Assembly (NCBI GenBank): GCA_003990745.1
Contig: RBNI01005602.1
Span: 1-12,345 of the forward strand
Source of the DNA: Jimgerdemannia flammicorona
Lineage: Eukaryota > Mucoromycota > Endogonomycetes > Endogonales > Endogonaceae
Direction of reading: 5' to 3'
Length of the DNA: 12,345 bases
The translations under genes and the position numbers were made by a program. Of this stretch, positions 1 through 8,699 are shown piece by piece. The notes beneath the pieces were generated by a model that had not been told where the DNA came from, did no database searches, and saw nothing but the letters and a program-made list of their open reading frames with translations. Every line of letters starts with the position of its first letter. Position 1 is the first letter of the stretch.

Positions 1-1177
1 TTTTTAACAGACTCAAGTCCCGCAGATTTTTATTGGAAGGGAACCTAGACTATATAGGCCAAAACCCTCCCCCACTACCCACCAAGCACTGCCCCCCCAT
101 TAACCTAGGCTAGCTATTGTCCAGCAGCTCGACCATGCCAGGTGCAGCAGGGCCTATGTTGGCCTGCACCTTATTCTGCGCACCATGCTCTCCCTACTAC
201 CAGGGAAAACCCAACCATATGCCAACGACTGAAAGCGCATGCCTGAGAACCCAATGTATGTACAAGGCCATGCCCGAGCTGAATAGAATAGCCCCTGCCA
301 CCCCAAAGAGAATGACAGGCAAAGAAAAAACCCTCATCAAAGCACAACACAGTGGGTAGGGCCTGGTTCTCCCAGTTGAGGTGAGTAAAGGACTTATATG
401 TGAGGCGGGAGGAAACCCCCAATACCCCACTACTCAAGCCTGCGGGCCTCGATCACGTTGCTGTGTCAGCTCCCGGTTCCAGTTGAGTGCAGCCAAGATG
501 CCTGAAATGGGTAGCCTCGGGCCCCCCGACCCCCTCTAATGACTAGGGCCTCACCCTGCTACCCGCCAAAAGAAGCCAAGAGTGTCACCTACCACCTAAC
601 TATGCCGTACCAATCAAAAGGCCTCACCGAAGCAGCACCTGCCCCAGCCCCGATGACCGCCCCCAGCCTGGCATCCTACTGGTTCACCGTTATCGCCCTT
701 CCTCCTATCTGTGACAGCCATCTCCCCTCCCATCCCAACATCACCTGAAAAGCAGTCACCTACATACATCAGAACCATGCTCACCAGGAAGCTCGCCAAA
801 GCCAGAGGGCCCCACCACAGGCACCGAGGACTTGCAGGTAACCTATACTGAGCACTTGACGCCCAAGGTTGCCCGACTCCCTATATAGCCCAAGACACAC
901 CAAGACAGCACCTTGTTGGCAACGGCAAAAGGAAGAAGGTGCCATACCAAAACAGATATACTCCAGATGTAGCTGAAGGCACCAGAAACCACGAAAAAGT
1001 GGAGAAGACACTGATCTGACATCGATAAAGGGGCAACTCATCACTATTGCCCTCCTCCCACCATGCCCATGTAGGCACAGAAAACCAACCCAAGGTAGAG
1101 GGGGTAATAATAGGGGAAAGGGGACTCGGAAGGTTGCCTACCAAACCTTATGACCAGTAAGGTAGCAGAGAAAGGAG
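1..1177 (-). mobile_element. Poly(A)-tailed retroposon, family A, copy 1
   Basis: This stretch is homologous along its whole length to the reverse complement of 2525-3624. Read on the minus strand, it starts near 1177 (CTCCTTTCTCTGCTACC) and ends at position 1 with an AATAAA signal followed by a short A run, the hallmark of an element copied from polyadenylated RNA. It keeps about 30 CpG sites, whereas copy 2 has none, so it is the younger or less mutated copy. The minus-strand reading frames seen at 197-430, 614-799 and 881-1144 share a frame but are broken by stops, and a 4-nt length difference against copy 2 near 770 argues against a coding role. I therefore call it non-coding and probably non-autonomous. 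It could instead be the 3' end of a longer LINE, but both copies begin at nearly the same point. The left boundary coincides with the window edge, so any target duplication is not visible. Confidence 0.72.
29..34 (-). promoter_or_regulatory. Polyadenylation signal AATAAA of family A copy 1
   Basis: The plus strand reads TTTATT, that is AATAAA on the minus strand, about 23 nt before the terminal T run at 1-5. The same hexamer is conserved in copy 2 (3593-3598). A CTATATAG octamer lies just upstream in both copies (50-57 and 3570-3577). It resembles a TATA box, but its role this close to the 3' end is unknown. Confidence 0.6.
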
Positions 1178-1507
1178 TGTGTCAAAGTATGTATATAGCT
1201 ATAATGCTTAGAACAGAAAGTTCAATATTAGTGACTAGTAGTATAAGTATACAACCTCTAAGCCACTGAAATCACATGTCACCCTCAGAATAAATTTGGA
1301 AACCACATATAAGATCACAAAGCTGAGTCAAACTGAAGTTACAGATTACAAAGCTGAGTCAACTTGAAGTCATGGAATATAAGATTTACAATACTAGATC
1401 TTATCAATTAGGACTAAAAGTATATATATTGAAAATACTATATATTAAAATGAAGAACTATAATAAACTAAGATGAATAACTATACCTCTTAAATATATA
1501 TACAAAT
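1178..1507. other. AT-rich stretch with no recognisable gene
   Basis: This sits between the 5' end of retroposon copy 1 and the first plausible start of the unknown remnant gene. It is AT-rich, lacks CpG and has stops in every frame. It may be the 5' flank of the unknown element or old intergenic DNA. The only structure I see is a 31-bp tandem duplication (1313-1374). Confidence 0.5.
1313..1374. repeat. 31-bp tandem duplication, two units
   Basis: Units 1313-1343 and 1344-1374 share the core ACAAAGCTGAGTCAA and differ at a few positions, mostly C/T changes. It is a simple local duplication upstream of the remnant gene. No function can be assigned. Confidence 0.75.
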
Positions 1508-2524
1508 ATGACTACTGAGATCTATAACTATATCCATACTGATATTTAGAATATCATTGTCAATTGAGCCACACCTCCTCTGTCTCTTATGAATATCCAT
1601 AGTCTGGCACCTCTCTACTTTATAGAAGCCTAATAGAATGCTCTAAATATACTTAGCAAAGCCCACTGAATCAGATAAATCTCAAGTTACTACTAGACCA
1701 GCTGTCTCCTAGAAGATATAGTTGAATGTCACTATGATATAGATATTATCCAGATATCTCAATATTAGAAACTCATTACTCACAAATATCAAGAACTCTT
1801 TTATAAATATAGTACCTTTATTTCTCACCTCCAAATCACTACTGCTGAAATAGTTGCCACTCTATTCTATAGCCAAATTGATAATATGGTACAAGAACTC
1901 AACTATAAGTATATTGAGTATATCTAAACTACAGACAGACTCTTCCCATATCCCAATGACTACATCCTGCAAATGTTTCAAGTTGAATATACTATAAAGG
2001 ATATCTACAATATAATTCAGTTTAATAATAATGAAACAGAAGACAATAATCTCTCTGACACTAATATGACCTCCAGCTAATAATCCCTACTAACTCTGAT
2101 CACTCCACCAACCTTATCGATAAACTTACAACAGTTTATAACTACCTATGAGACCTATTGAGATAATGACTACTAACATGAGTACTAACTTGTATTTATG
2201 TCTAATTACTTTAACTATAATGAAGAGACTAGAGAACATAATCTGTATCTCTAGATAACTCTCAAAATTGAACTAACAATCTTACCTCCTGAGTATAAAT
2301 GAAATGAACCACAGCCACCAGCATACTATAATTCTGCAACTCATAGTATCGTAACCTATCAAAGATATGCTAATAGCAAATCTGATAAAAGTAAAGATGA
2401 TATACTCCTTCTTTACTCACTAATACCCTACTCAGTATATGAAATAGATGATACCATCTTATAGAATAGTGATATAATTCTAACCTACTACTATATGAAT
2501 GAATAAGGAGATATCATATATAAG
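1508..2524 (+). pseudogene. Remnant of unrecognised element gene, N-terminal part
   Basis: Frame 2 reads as protein with sensible composition from ATG 1508 (or ATG 1589) to the junction at 2524, interrupted only by TAA, TAG and TGA codons where Gln, Arg or Trp are likely. Examples of protein-like runs are LFYSQIDNMVQELNYKYIEY (about 1862-1921) and MFQVEYTIKDIYNIIQ (about 1973-2020), followed by an Asn/Asp/Glu-rich linker and a basic patch, SKSDKSK (about 2369-2389). Positions 2075-2524 are homologous to the minus strand at 6127-6562. At several sites one copy has a sense codon where the other has a stop: TGG in the right arm against TGA at 2159, and CAG against TAG near 2255. The frame is therefore real and the stops are acquired. 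The gene is cut at 2524 by retroposon copy 2 and resumes at 3625. I recognise no family; no RT, integrase, DDE or protease motif is visible. A transposon-borne gag-like or accessory protein is possible. Confidence 0.6.
2510..2524. repeat. Probable target-site duplication, left copy
   Basis: GATATCATATATAAG, immediately before the 5' end of family A copy 2, resembles GATGTTATCTAAG right after its poly(A) tail (3625-3637). The two differ by a 2-nt indel and a few substitutions. The unoccupied site in the inverted arm (minus strand near 6115-6127) reads GAAGTAATCTGAG, matching the right copy best. Confidence 0.5.
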
Positions 2525-3592
2525 CTCTCTTTCTCTACTACCTTACTAGTTATAAGGTTTAATAGGCAACCTTCTGAGTCTACTTTCCATAACTAATATT
2601 CTCTCTATCTTAGATTAGTTTACTATACCTATTGCAGGATAGTGGGGAGAAGGCAATGGAGATGAGTTGCCTTTTTATTAGTATCAGATTGGTGTTTTTT
2701 TCACTTTTGTATAGTTTCTGATATCTTTAGCTTCTCTGAGGTATATCTATTTTGGTATGGTACTTTCTTTCTTTTGCTATCATCAATAAGATATCATCTT
2801 GGTATATCATAGATTGCATAGGGAGTCAGCCAACTTTGGATATCAAGTACTTAGTATAGGTTATTTGTAAGTTTTCAGTATCTGTGGTGGAGCTCTCTGA
2901 CTTTAGCAAGCTTCTTAGCAAGTATGGTTCTGGCATAGGTGACTGTTTTTCAGATATTGTTAGGATGAAAGAGAAGATAGCTATCACAGATAGGCAGAAG
3001 GGTGATAATGGTGAACCAGTAGAGTGCCAGGCTGGGAGTAGTCATCAGAGCTGAGATAAGTGCTGCATCAGTGGGGCCTTCTGATTAATACAAGTAGGTA
3101 TCACTCTTGACTACTCTTAGTATACTGTAGTGTCACTTGGAGATTATTGGGGGGCCTGAGACTACCTGGGTCAGGTATCTTGGCTATACTTAACTAGAAC
3201 TAAAAGCTGATATAGTAATATGATCAAGGCCTATAAACTTGAGTAGTGGGGTATTGGGGGTCTCCTTCTGCCTTATATATAAGTCTTCTACTCTGTACTT
3301 TGAGGGAGGTTTTTCTTTATCTATCACTCCCCTTGAGGTGGCAGGGGCTATTCTATTCAGCTCAGACATGACCTTGTACATACATTGAGTTTTCTGGTAT
3401 ACACTTTTGGTTGTTGGCATATGATTGATTTCCTCTAGTAGTAGAGAAAGCTTAGTATACAGAATGAGATACAGGTATCAATGTTCTGCTGTACCTAGTA
3501 TGATCAAGCTGCTATATAATAGCTAGCCTAGGTTTATTAGAGATATAATGCTCAGAGGAGAGTGGGGGTCTATATAGTCTAGGTTCTTTTTC

Positions 3593-3598
3593 AATAAA
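3593..3598 (+). promoter_or_regulatory. Polyadenylation signal AATAAA of family A copy 2
   Basis: AATAAA lies 13 nt before the A tract at 3612-3624, which is conventional spacing for cleavage and tailing of the RNA that was reverse-transcribed. Confidence 0.7.
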
Positions 3599-3611
3599 AA
3601 TCTAATCTATT

Positions 3612-3624
3612 AAAAAAAAAAAAA
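3612..3624 (+). repeat. Poly(A) tail of family A copy 2
   Basis: Thirteen uninterrupted A residues mark the 3' end of the retroposon. The interrupted gene resumes at the next base. Confidence 0.85.
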
Positions 3625-3637
3625 GATGTTATCTAAG
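3625..3637. repeat. Probable target-site duplication, right copy
   Basis: GATGTTATCTAAG directly follows the poly(A) tail and matches 2510-2524 imperfectly. It belongs to the frame-1 coding remnant that continues rightwards. Confidence 0.5.
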
Positions 3638-5316
3638 AACCACTCTTTCTAGATAACTACTTCATTAGAGATAATGTCATCAATAGTGACCTCATTGAAG
3701 AATATTCAGATAGTATCTAAATCTATAGATAGCTTAATAGTTATTAGTATAGTTAGATTAGCCTTATACTATATAACTGCATACTGACTTATTAGTCAAA
3801 TGATCTCTTGATATGTCAGTTCACACTTATACTATGTGATTGTATTCCAACTCAACAAGGTACTAAGTATTATATTTATATTTAGTATAATTCAGATAGT
3901 CTCTCATTAGTATAAATATCCACTCTCTCAGATCTCAGAAACTCAGACTCAAATAGATAAGAATAGTCCAGAACTTCTAAATACTTCTCTACAATATCTC
4001 TTTATATACTACTCCTAGTATAGTAATATTATAAATAGTAAATAAATCTATTTAATAACCTATAAACCACTCTTAAGTAAATCTACACTCTATTAGGTCC
4101 TACTCCTAACTAAATCTTGAAATTTCCTAATTGAATATTGTCTGTAGTGATATGCTAATTCAACTAAGCTGGTTTTAGTTTCTTGAACTTTCTGAAATAC
4201 GAAACCTCCTGAATATTCAGAATAAGTCCAGATAAGGACTTTGGTTGAGACATTAATCTAATCTTAAAATTAATAAGTATAGAGGATATACTCTATATAA
4301 AATTAATCTTAATCTTAAGAAAATAGTTTTTCAGAATATCCAGAACTTCCAGAAAATCCTTTTAGAACTATGTAATGGTACTCTAATAAAGTAACCCTCT
4401 TACAACTTGATAGTAGCAGTTTATAATCTAATTTCACTTTAAGATACTTTTTTACTCTACTATAAACCTCTATGAGAAATTCTTATAAGTTGGTATAAAG
4501 CCCAACCTCTGAACTGGAATTCATTCTAAACTATCTGATAATCTGGAGAGAATTGAACCTAATGTATAAGGACAATTTAATCTCCACATCTATAATAAGT
4601 AGAATAGACTTTATCTATAAAAATAAGTACTCTAATTAAATTAGCAAATAGATAAAACTCTATACACTGAACTTCTTGCTCTATACTCTATAAGTCAAGA
4701 TGATGAAGGTCTTATATAAGTCTTCTTTACTCTCCTCAATAAGAGTTTTATCAGCTTAATAAATCCAAGCAATTTAGGACAACCAGCAGCTATCTTTTTA
4801 GCCTTAGTTCTCCATGAAGCCCAAGCCTCTGTAGCCAAGTGACTCAACTCTACTGACTATTACCATACCAGAACCAAGACTGCCTTATACTACTGTTTTC
4901 AGAGTTGCAAGGCCCACCATATTCTTAAAAAAGAAGCCAGAGAAACTCTTTATTAATAATCAGACTCTGAGCTAGAAGTAGGCTCAGCTATAATCCTACC
5001 TGAAACTGAAGCCAATACTGAACCCAAACTAGCTTTTGAATTAAGCTTATCTGAAATCTGATATATAACTAATATTATCTACTTTGATACTGAATAAACC
5101 CAACTATATAAAGACCAAAGTGAAGAGAAGGAAGAGTATTTTACTAAATTCAATTCTGGATATACTACTGAAAGAGACACACCTCTCTTAGAATAAAATA
5201 TACCTACAGTATAACAGATAGTTATCTATCAAGCCTTTATACCAGACCTGCAATAGTTACTTCAGCAACTTGTACAGACTTAAAGAACACCATCATACTC
5301 TATACTAGTATCTTAA
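3625..5316 (+). pseudogene. Remnant of unrecognised element gene, middle and C-terminal part
   Basis: This continues the gene broken at 2524. Frame 1 reads through as decayed protein, beginning with EPLFLDNYFIRDNVIN (about 3637-3684), which matches EPLFLNNYIIRDNVIN on the minus strand of the right arm. Positions 3625-4447 are repeated inverted at 5308-6126; 4448-5307 is unique. The unique part is the clearest coding stretch, with SDNLERIEP (about 4534-4560), a helical Leu-rich section, NLGQPAAIFLALVLHEAQA (about 4771-4827), a Cys/His cluster CFQSCKAHH (4894-4920), a Glu-rich acidic tail and a Gln/Leu-rich end, PDLQ*LLQQLVQT. It stops at TAA 5281 or 5314. With the left part the ancestral protein would be about 890 residues. 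Most stops are TAA/TAG at Gln-like positions or TGA at Trp/Arg-like positions. I recognise no family. Gag-like, transposase-accessory or cellular origin cannot be separated by eye. Confidence 0.55.
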
Positions 5317-6562
5317 GTTATATTAGTAACTCTACTATCTATAAGAGAGTTACTTATTAGAGCAACTATTAAATAGTTCTGAAAGGGTTTTCTGGAAGTT
5401 CTGGATATTCTGGAAGACCATTTTCTTAAGATCAAGATCAATTTTATATAGAGTATATCTCTATGCTTATTGATTTTAAGATCAGGTTGATGTCTTAACT
5501 AAAGTTCTTTTTTAGACTAGTTCTGGATGTTTAGGATTTTCTGTATTTCAGAAAGTTCAAGAAACTAAGGCCAGCTTAGTAGAATCAGCATATTACTGCA
5601 GATAATATCTAATTAGGAAATTTCATAATATGGTTAGGAGTGGGACCTAATAGAGAGCAGATTTACTTAAGAGTAGTTTATGGATTATTAAATAGGTTTA
5701 TTTGCTATTTATGATATTGCTATACTAAGAGTAGTTGTATAAAGGAGTATTGTGGAGAAGTGTTTAGGATTGTTCTTGTGTATTCAAGTCTATTCAAGTC
5801 TGAGATTCTGAGATCTGAGAAAGGGAGTATTTATATTAGTAGAAGGCTATCTGGACTATACTAAATATAGATGTAGCACTTAGTGCCTTGCTGAGTCAGA
5901 ATACAGTCACATAGTATAAGTGTGATCTGATATATCAAGAGATCATCTGACTGCTGAGTTAGTTTATAGTCATATCATATATATAAGGCTAATCTAATTA
6001 TATTAATAACTACTAGACTATCTATAGATTTAGATACTATCTAGATAGTCTTTGATAACATCATCATTAATGACATTATCTCTGATGATGTAGTTATTTA
6101 GGAAGAGTGGTTCTCAGATTACTTCTCTCTATTTGCTCAGATAATAATATATTAGAACTTTATCACTATCCTATAGGATAGTATCATCTGTCTCATATGC
6201 TGAGTATGGAGTTGATAGATAAAGGAGAAGTATATTGTATTTACTTTTATCAGATTTACTATCTATATATCTTCTATAGGTTATGATACTATATATTACT
6301 GGATTGTAATAAGCTAGTAGCTATACTTCATATCACTTATACTCAAGTGGTAGAGTTGTTGGTTTAATTTTGAGGGTTGTCTGGAGATACAAGTTATATT
6401 CTCTAGTCTTTTCATTATAGTTAAAATAATCAGGAGTAAATGTAAATTAGTACTTATACTAGTAGTCATTATCCCAATAGGTCTTGTAGGTAATTATAAA
6501 CTGTTATAAGTTTATTAATAAGATTGGCAGAGTAATTAGAGTTGACAGAGATCCTTAGCTCC
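5308..6562 (-). repeat. Right arm of imperfect long inverted repeat
   Basis: This is the uninterrupted counterpart of the left arm. Homology to the left arm stops at about 6562, exactly where the base composition changes and the LINE begins. The arm was therefore probably longer and is now cut by the LINE; the rest may lie beyond the LINE's 3' end, outside this window. Confidence 0.75.
5308..6562 (-). pseudogene. Inverted partial copy of the unrecognised gene
   Basis: Read on the minus strand from 6562, the remnant begins in the middle of the gene and carries protein-like runs such as KTREYNLYLQTTLKIKPTTL (about 6359-6418). It then crosses the point where copy 1 is interrupted without a break in frame: LSK, stop, REVI, stop, EPLFLNNY near 6100-6145. 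That read-through shows the two halves of the left copy were once one gene. Further along, GPTPNHIMKFPN and RISRTSRKPFQNYL match the left copy, with at least one frame-shifting indel between the copies (AGAGATATA against AGAGGATATA near 5455). The homology ends at 5308, so this copy lacks the Cys/His cluster and the acidic tail. It is non-functional. Its stops differ in part from those of the left copy, showing independent decay. Confidence 0.6.
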
Positions 6563-6634
6563 CTCAATTACTCACATCATACACACTTTTCCGAAACACT
6601 TTCAACTCATTTATTGGAGAAAGATACTAAGGTA
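6563..6634 (+). other. LINE 5' leader
   Basis: About 72 nt separate the inferred 5' end from the proposed ORF1 start. Such a leader would be expected to carry an internal promoter, but I see no motif I can name. The exact 5' base is uncertain by a few nucleotides. Confidence 0.45.
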
Positions 6635-8668
6635 ATGTCAACCAGTAAGTAAGCTGATGTGCATACTAGGTCAGGCAGACCTGGGGCCTTTGACTGGCAG
6701 TATGTCAGGAGAGGGAATGGGCTGGGGATGGGGTCTTTTGGTGGCTCAAGTGGACAGGACAGCTTGGGCAGTAGAGGAGGCACTGGTGGGGGGGCTGGAG
6801 AGCAGTAGGGAAAGAGCTTTGCGGACATGCTGAGGACTGGGGGCTGGCTGATGGGAGCCCACAAGGGACAGGCAGGAGGGAAGGGGAAGTCAAAGGCTGG
6901 AGATGTTGGGAGAGTGGGGCCTTTGCAGGTGGAAGGTGGAGGAAGTGGAGTAGCTGCTGGAGGTAGTGGCAGGACTACTGATGGTGGTGTGACAGCAAAT
7001 CAGGAAAAAAAAAGAGATGTGATGGCTGATGGCCAGGGGGGGCAGGGGTTTCTGAAGTGGAAGGGGGACCTGGCAGATAGTGTAATGGGACTGGCAGTGG
7101 CCCTATTGCTCAAGAAGTCGATCTCAGAGTTCGTGGCTACCTTGTGCTTCTGGGGCTTAGCAGTGATGGTGGGGATGGTCCTGGGGCTTATTTCGAAGCA
7201 GGTGGCTGGAGTGGCCTTGGTGAAGTTCTTGAAGGATCTGGAGGGGGTTGAGGTGGGCTTTGAGGAGGCAGGCTCTCTGGACAAGGCCCTGAAGATGGGA
7301 GTAGTGGTTGAAGAGATAGTGGTCTCTATGGTGAGGTACTTGAGGTGGGACCCCAGGGTGGTGTAGCTTCTGGTGAGGGGGGTGCCCATGGTGACTAAGG
7401 AGGAGACTAGGAGGAGAGTAGAGGAGGCGATGGTAGAGTATGGTGATGTAGTGGACATCAGCTTCCAGATGTGAGAGGGGACAACATTCAGGATAGATGA
7501 TGTTGATATCAGGATTTGGCTGGCAGAGAAGGAGGCCACAGGGAAGACGAGTGACTGGCTCTCAGTGTTGATGTGGGGAGCCTTTGTCTGTAAGGTATCA
7601 AGGGTGAAAGGGAGTGAAGAGGAGGAGGAGGACTTGTTGGAGGTACTGGAGGAGCTAAGTGGTACAATGGAGAGGAGGGTGAAAGCCTGGAAGCAGTTTG
7701 AAGAGTTGACATATCTGGAGGTGGTGGATGGAAAGCATATCTGTACTGACAGATAACAGTAGGAGAGGGCACAGGGGCGCAAGAGGTAGAGAGAGCTGTT
7801 GGTGAGTATGACAGGAGGGGAGAAGAGGAAGGCAGATGGGGCTATGGAGTCTGGAGGTGTCAAAGCCAGTGTATGGACTAGTAAAGGAGAAGAGGAGGTG
7901 GAGGTGACTGAGGAATAGGCTGTGAAGGTGCTGGGCAAGGATCCCTATACTGATGGTACTTTTGAAGTTTTGGAGGAGGAGTCAGATAGCACTCTCCCCC
8001 CACTTATCAGGAGGGGCCTGGTGGGGAAGAGAGGGGTGGCAGAGGATGTCCTGATATAGGGGGCCCAGAGAGTTCACTTTGGAGTCCCAGATGTAGTGAA
8101 AGGGGACCAGGTGGTGGCAGTTGGTGAGGATGAGCTGGTGGATGTCCCAGAGGAGAAGTGGAATGAGGATGCCAGAATAGGTACTGATACTACGATACTG
8201 GATGCAGGGTGGCCAGATACCCCTGGAGAGAAGGAGGTAGGAAACCTGCTGTAGATGAGCAAGGTGATGGATAATCTCATGGCTGAGGTGTTGGGAGAAG
8301 TGGATCTAAGTATCATGTCTGAGGAGCATTGGGCATGAATTCTACATAAAGATGGAGTGGTGGAGGCACTGAAGGGGGAGATTCTTGCAATCTTACTAGA
8401 AGAGAAGGGATATGAGGTAGATGAGGTAAGGAAGGCAGAGCTAGTGATTATTGCTGGTGAGTGGGCTACCTACTATTGGGTGGAATGCTATGGTTTGTGG
8501 TTCTGGCAGGAGGCCTGTGTGGAGTATCAGGAGGACTTTGAGGAGAAAGAGGATGGTACATTGGTTGAACTTCTGGGGGGGTTGGAGGCACAGGAAGCTA
8601 AGAAGAGGGAACTGACTGCGGAACATGTCTTGGATTTGACACAGGAGGACTTGGGTGTGGATTTGTAG
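6635..8668 (+). pseudogene. LINE ORF1, nucleic-acid-binding (chaperone-like) protein, decayed
   Basis: A single frame (frame 2) runs from ATG 6635 to TAG 8666-8668, about 677 residues, with 11 internal stops at 6650, 6806, 7364, 7472, 7754, 7760, 7787, 7916, 8057, 8252 and 8336. I chose ATG 6635 rather than 6827 because protein-like sequence (Gly/Ser-rich, then KSFADML at about 6812) continues upstream of 6827 in the same frame. The order is: a Gly/Ser-rich low-complexity N-terminus (about residues 25-60); a middle section; an RRM-like stretch around residues 243-320 (LLVRGVPM followed by a charged helix and VVDISFQM); a Glu-rich acidic segment; and a C-terminus rich in Glu and Trp. No CCHC zinc knuckle is visible. 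ORF1 proteins of L1/Tx1-type LINEs bind the element RNA in the retrotransposition particle. The RRM assignment is by pattern only. ORF2 begins 31 nt downstream. Confidence 0.72.
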
Positions 8669-8699
8669 AGAGAAAGTTAGATCTTTAATAATATTTCTT

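Larger units (their letters stand above)
2525..3624 (+). mobile_element. Poly(A)-tailed retroposon, family A, copy 2
   Basis: This is a plus-strand copy of the element at 1-1177. It starts with CTCTCTTTCTCTACTACC and ends with AATAAA and 13 A residues. Compared with copy 1 it has lost essentially all CpG: I find none in 1,100 bp, against about 30 in copy 1. It also shows CpA-to-TpA and TpG-to-TpA changes, for example minus-strand copy 1 GACACAGCAACGTG against GATATAGTAATATG here (about 3209-3222). It lacks 10 nt between the polyadenylation signal and the tail relative to copy 1. It splits the unknown gene: the reading frame left of 2524 resumes at 3625, and the inverted arm at 5308-6562 has no such insertion. 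No intact reading frame is present. Confidence 0.78.
2075..4447 (+). repeat. Left arm of imperfect long inverted repeat
   Basis: The arm consists of 2075-2524 plus 3625-4447, about 1.27 kb after removing retroposon copy 2. It matches the reverse complement of 5308-6562 with many transitions and scattered small indels. Corresponding landmarks are AATAAACTTA-like sequence near 2120 with the reverse complement near 6515, and CAGAATATCCAGAACTTCCA near 4332 with its counterpart near 5410. The arms flank an approximately 860-bp unique centre. Confidence 0.75.

Noticed and set aside
171..1144. Minus-strand reading frames in retroposon copy 1 as a real gene
   Set aside because: They are short and broken by stops in a copy that is otherwise little mutated, and the second copy differs by indels that are not multiples of three.
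1118..1153. tRNA-like Pol III boxes near the 5' end of retroposon copy 1 (TGGTCATAAGG and CTTCCGAGTCC on the minus strand)
   Set aside because: Each is an imperfect match, the spacing of about 24 nt between starts is too short for a tRNA-type promoter, and I cannot fold a cloverleaf.
3625..6126. Inverted blocks 3625-4447 and 5308-6126 as LTRs of a retrotransposon, because of TATAAATA-like sequence and TG-like ends
   Set aside because: They are inverted, not direct, repeats. They read as protein in frame with the sequence upstream, and no primer-binding site or polypurine tract is evident.
7000..7938. A 312-codon minus-strand open frame, the longest on that strand
   Set aside because: It is antisense to LINE ORF1. 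Ser/Thr/Pro-rich composition is what the complement of a purine-rich coding strand gives, and C-to-T decay removes stops on this strand more slowly. The plus-strand frame has the domain-like structure.
8357..8668. Several separate small genes in the LINE (for example 7565-7756, 8357-8668, 8790-9197, 9531-9962)
   Set aside because: All lie in the same frame as their neighbours within ORF1 or ORF2, and the domains run across the stops, so they are pieces of two decayed ORFs.
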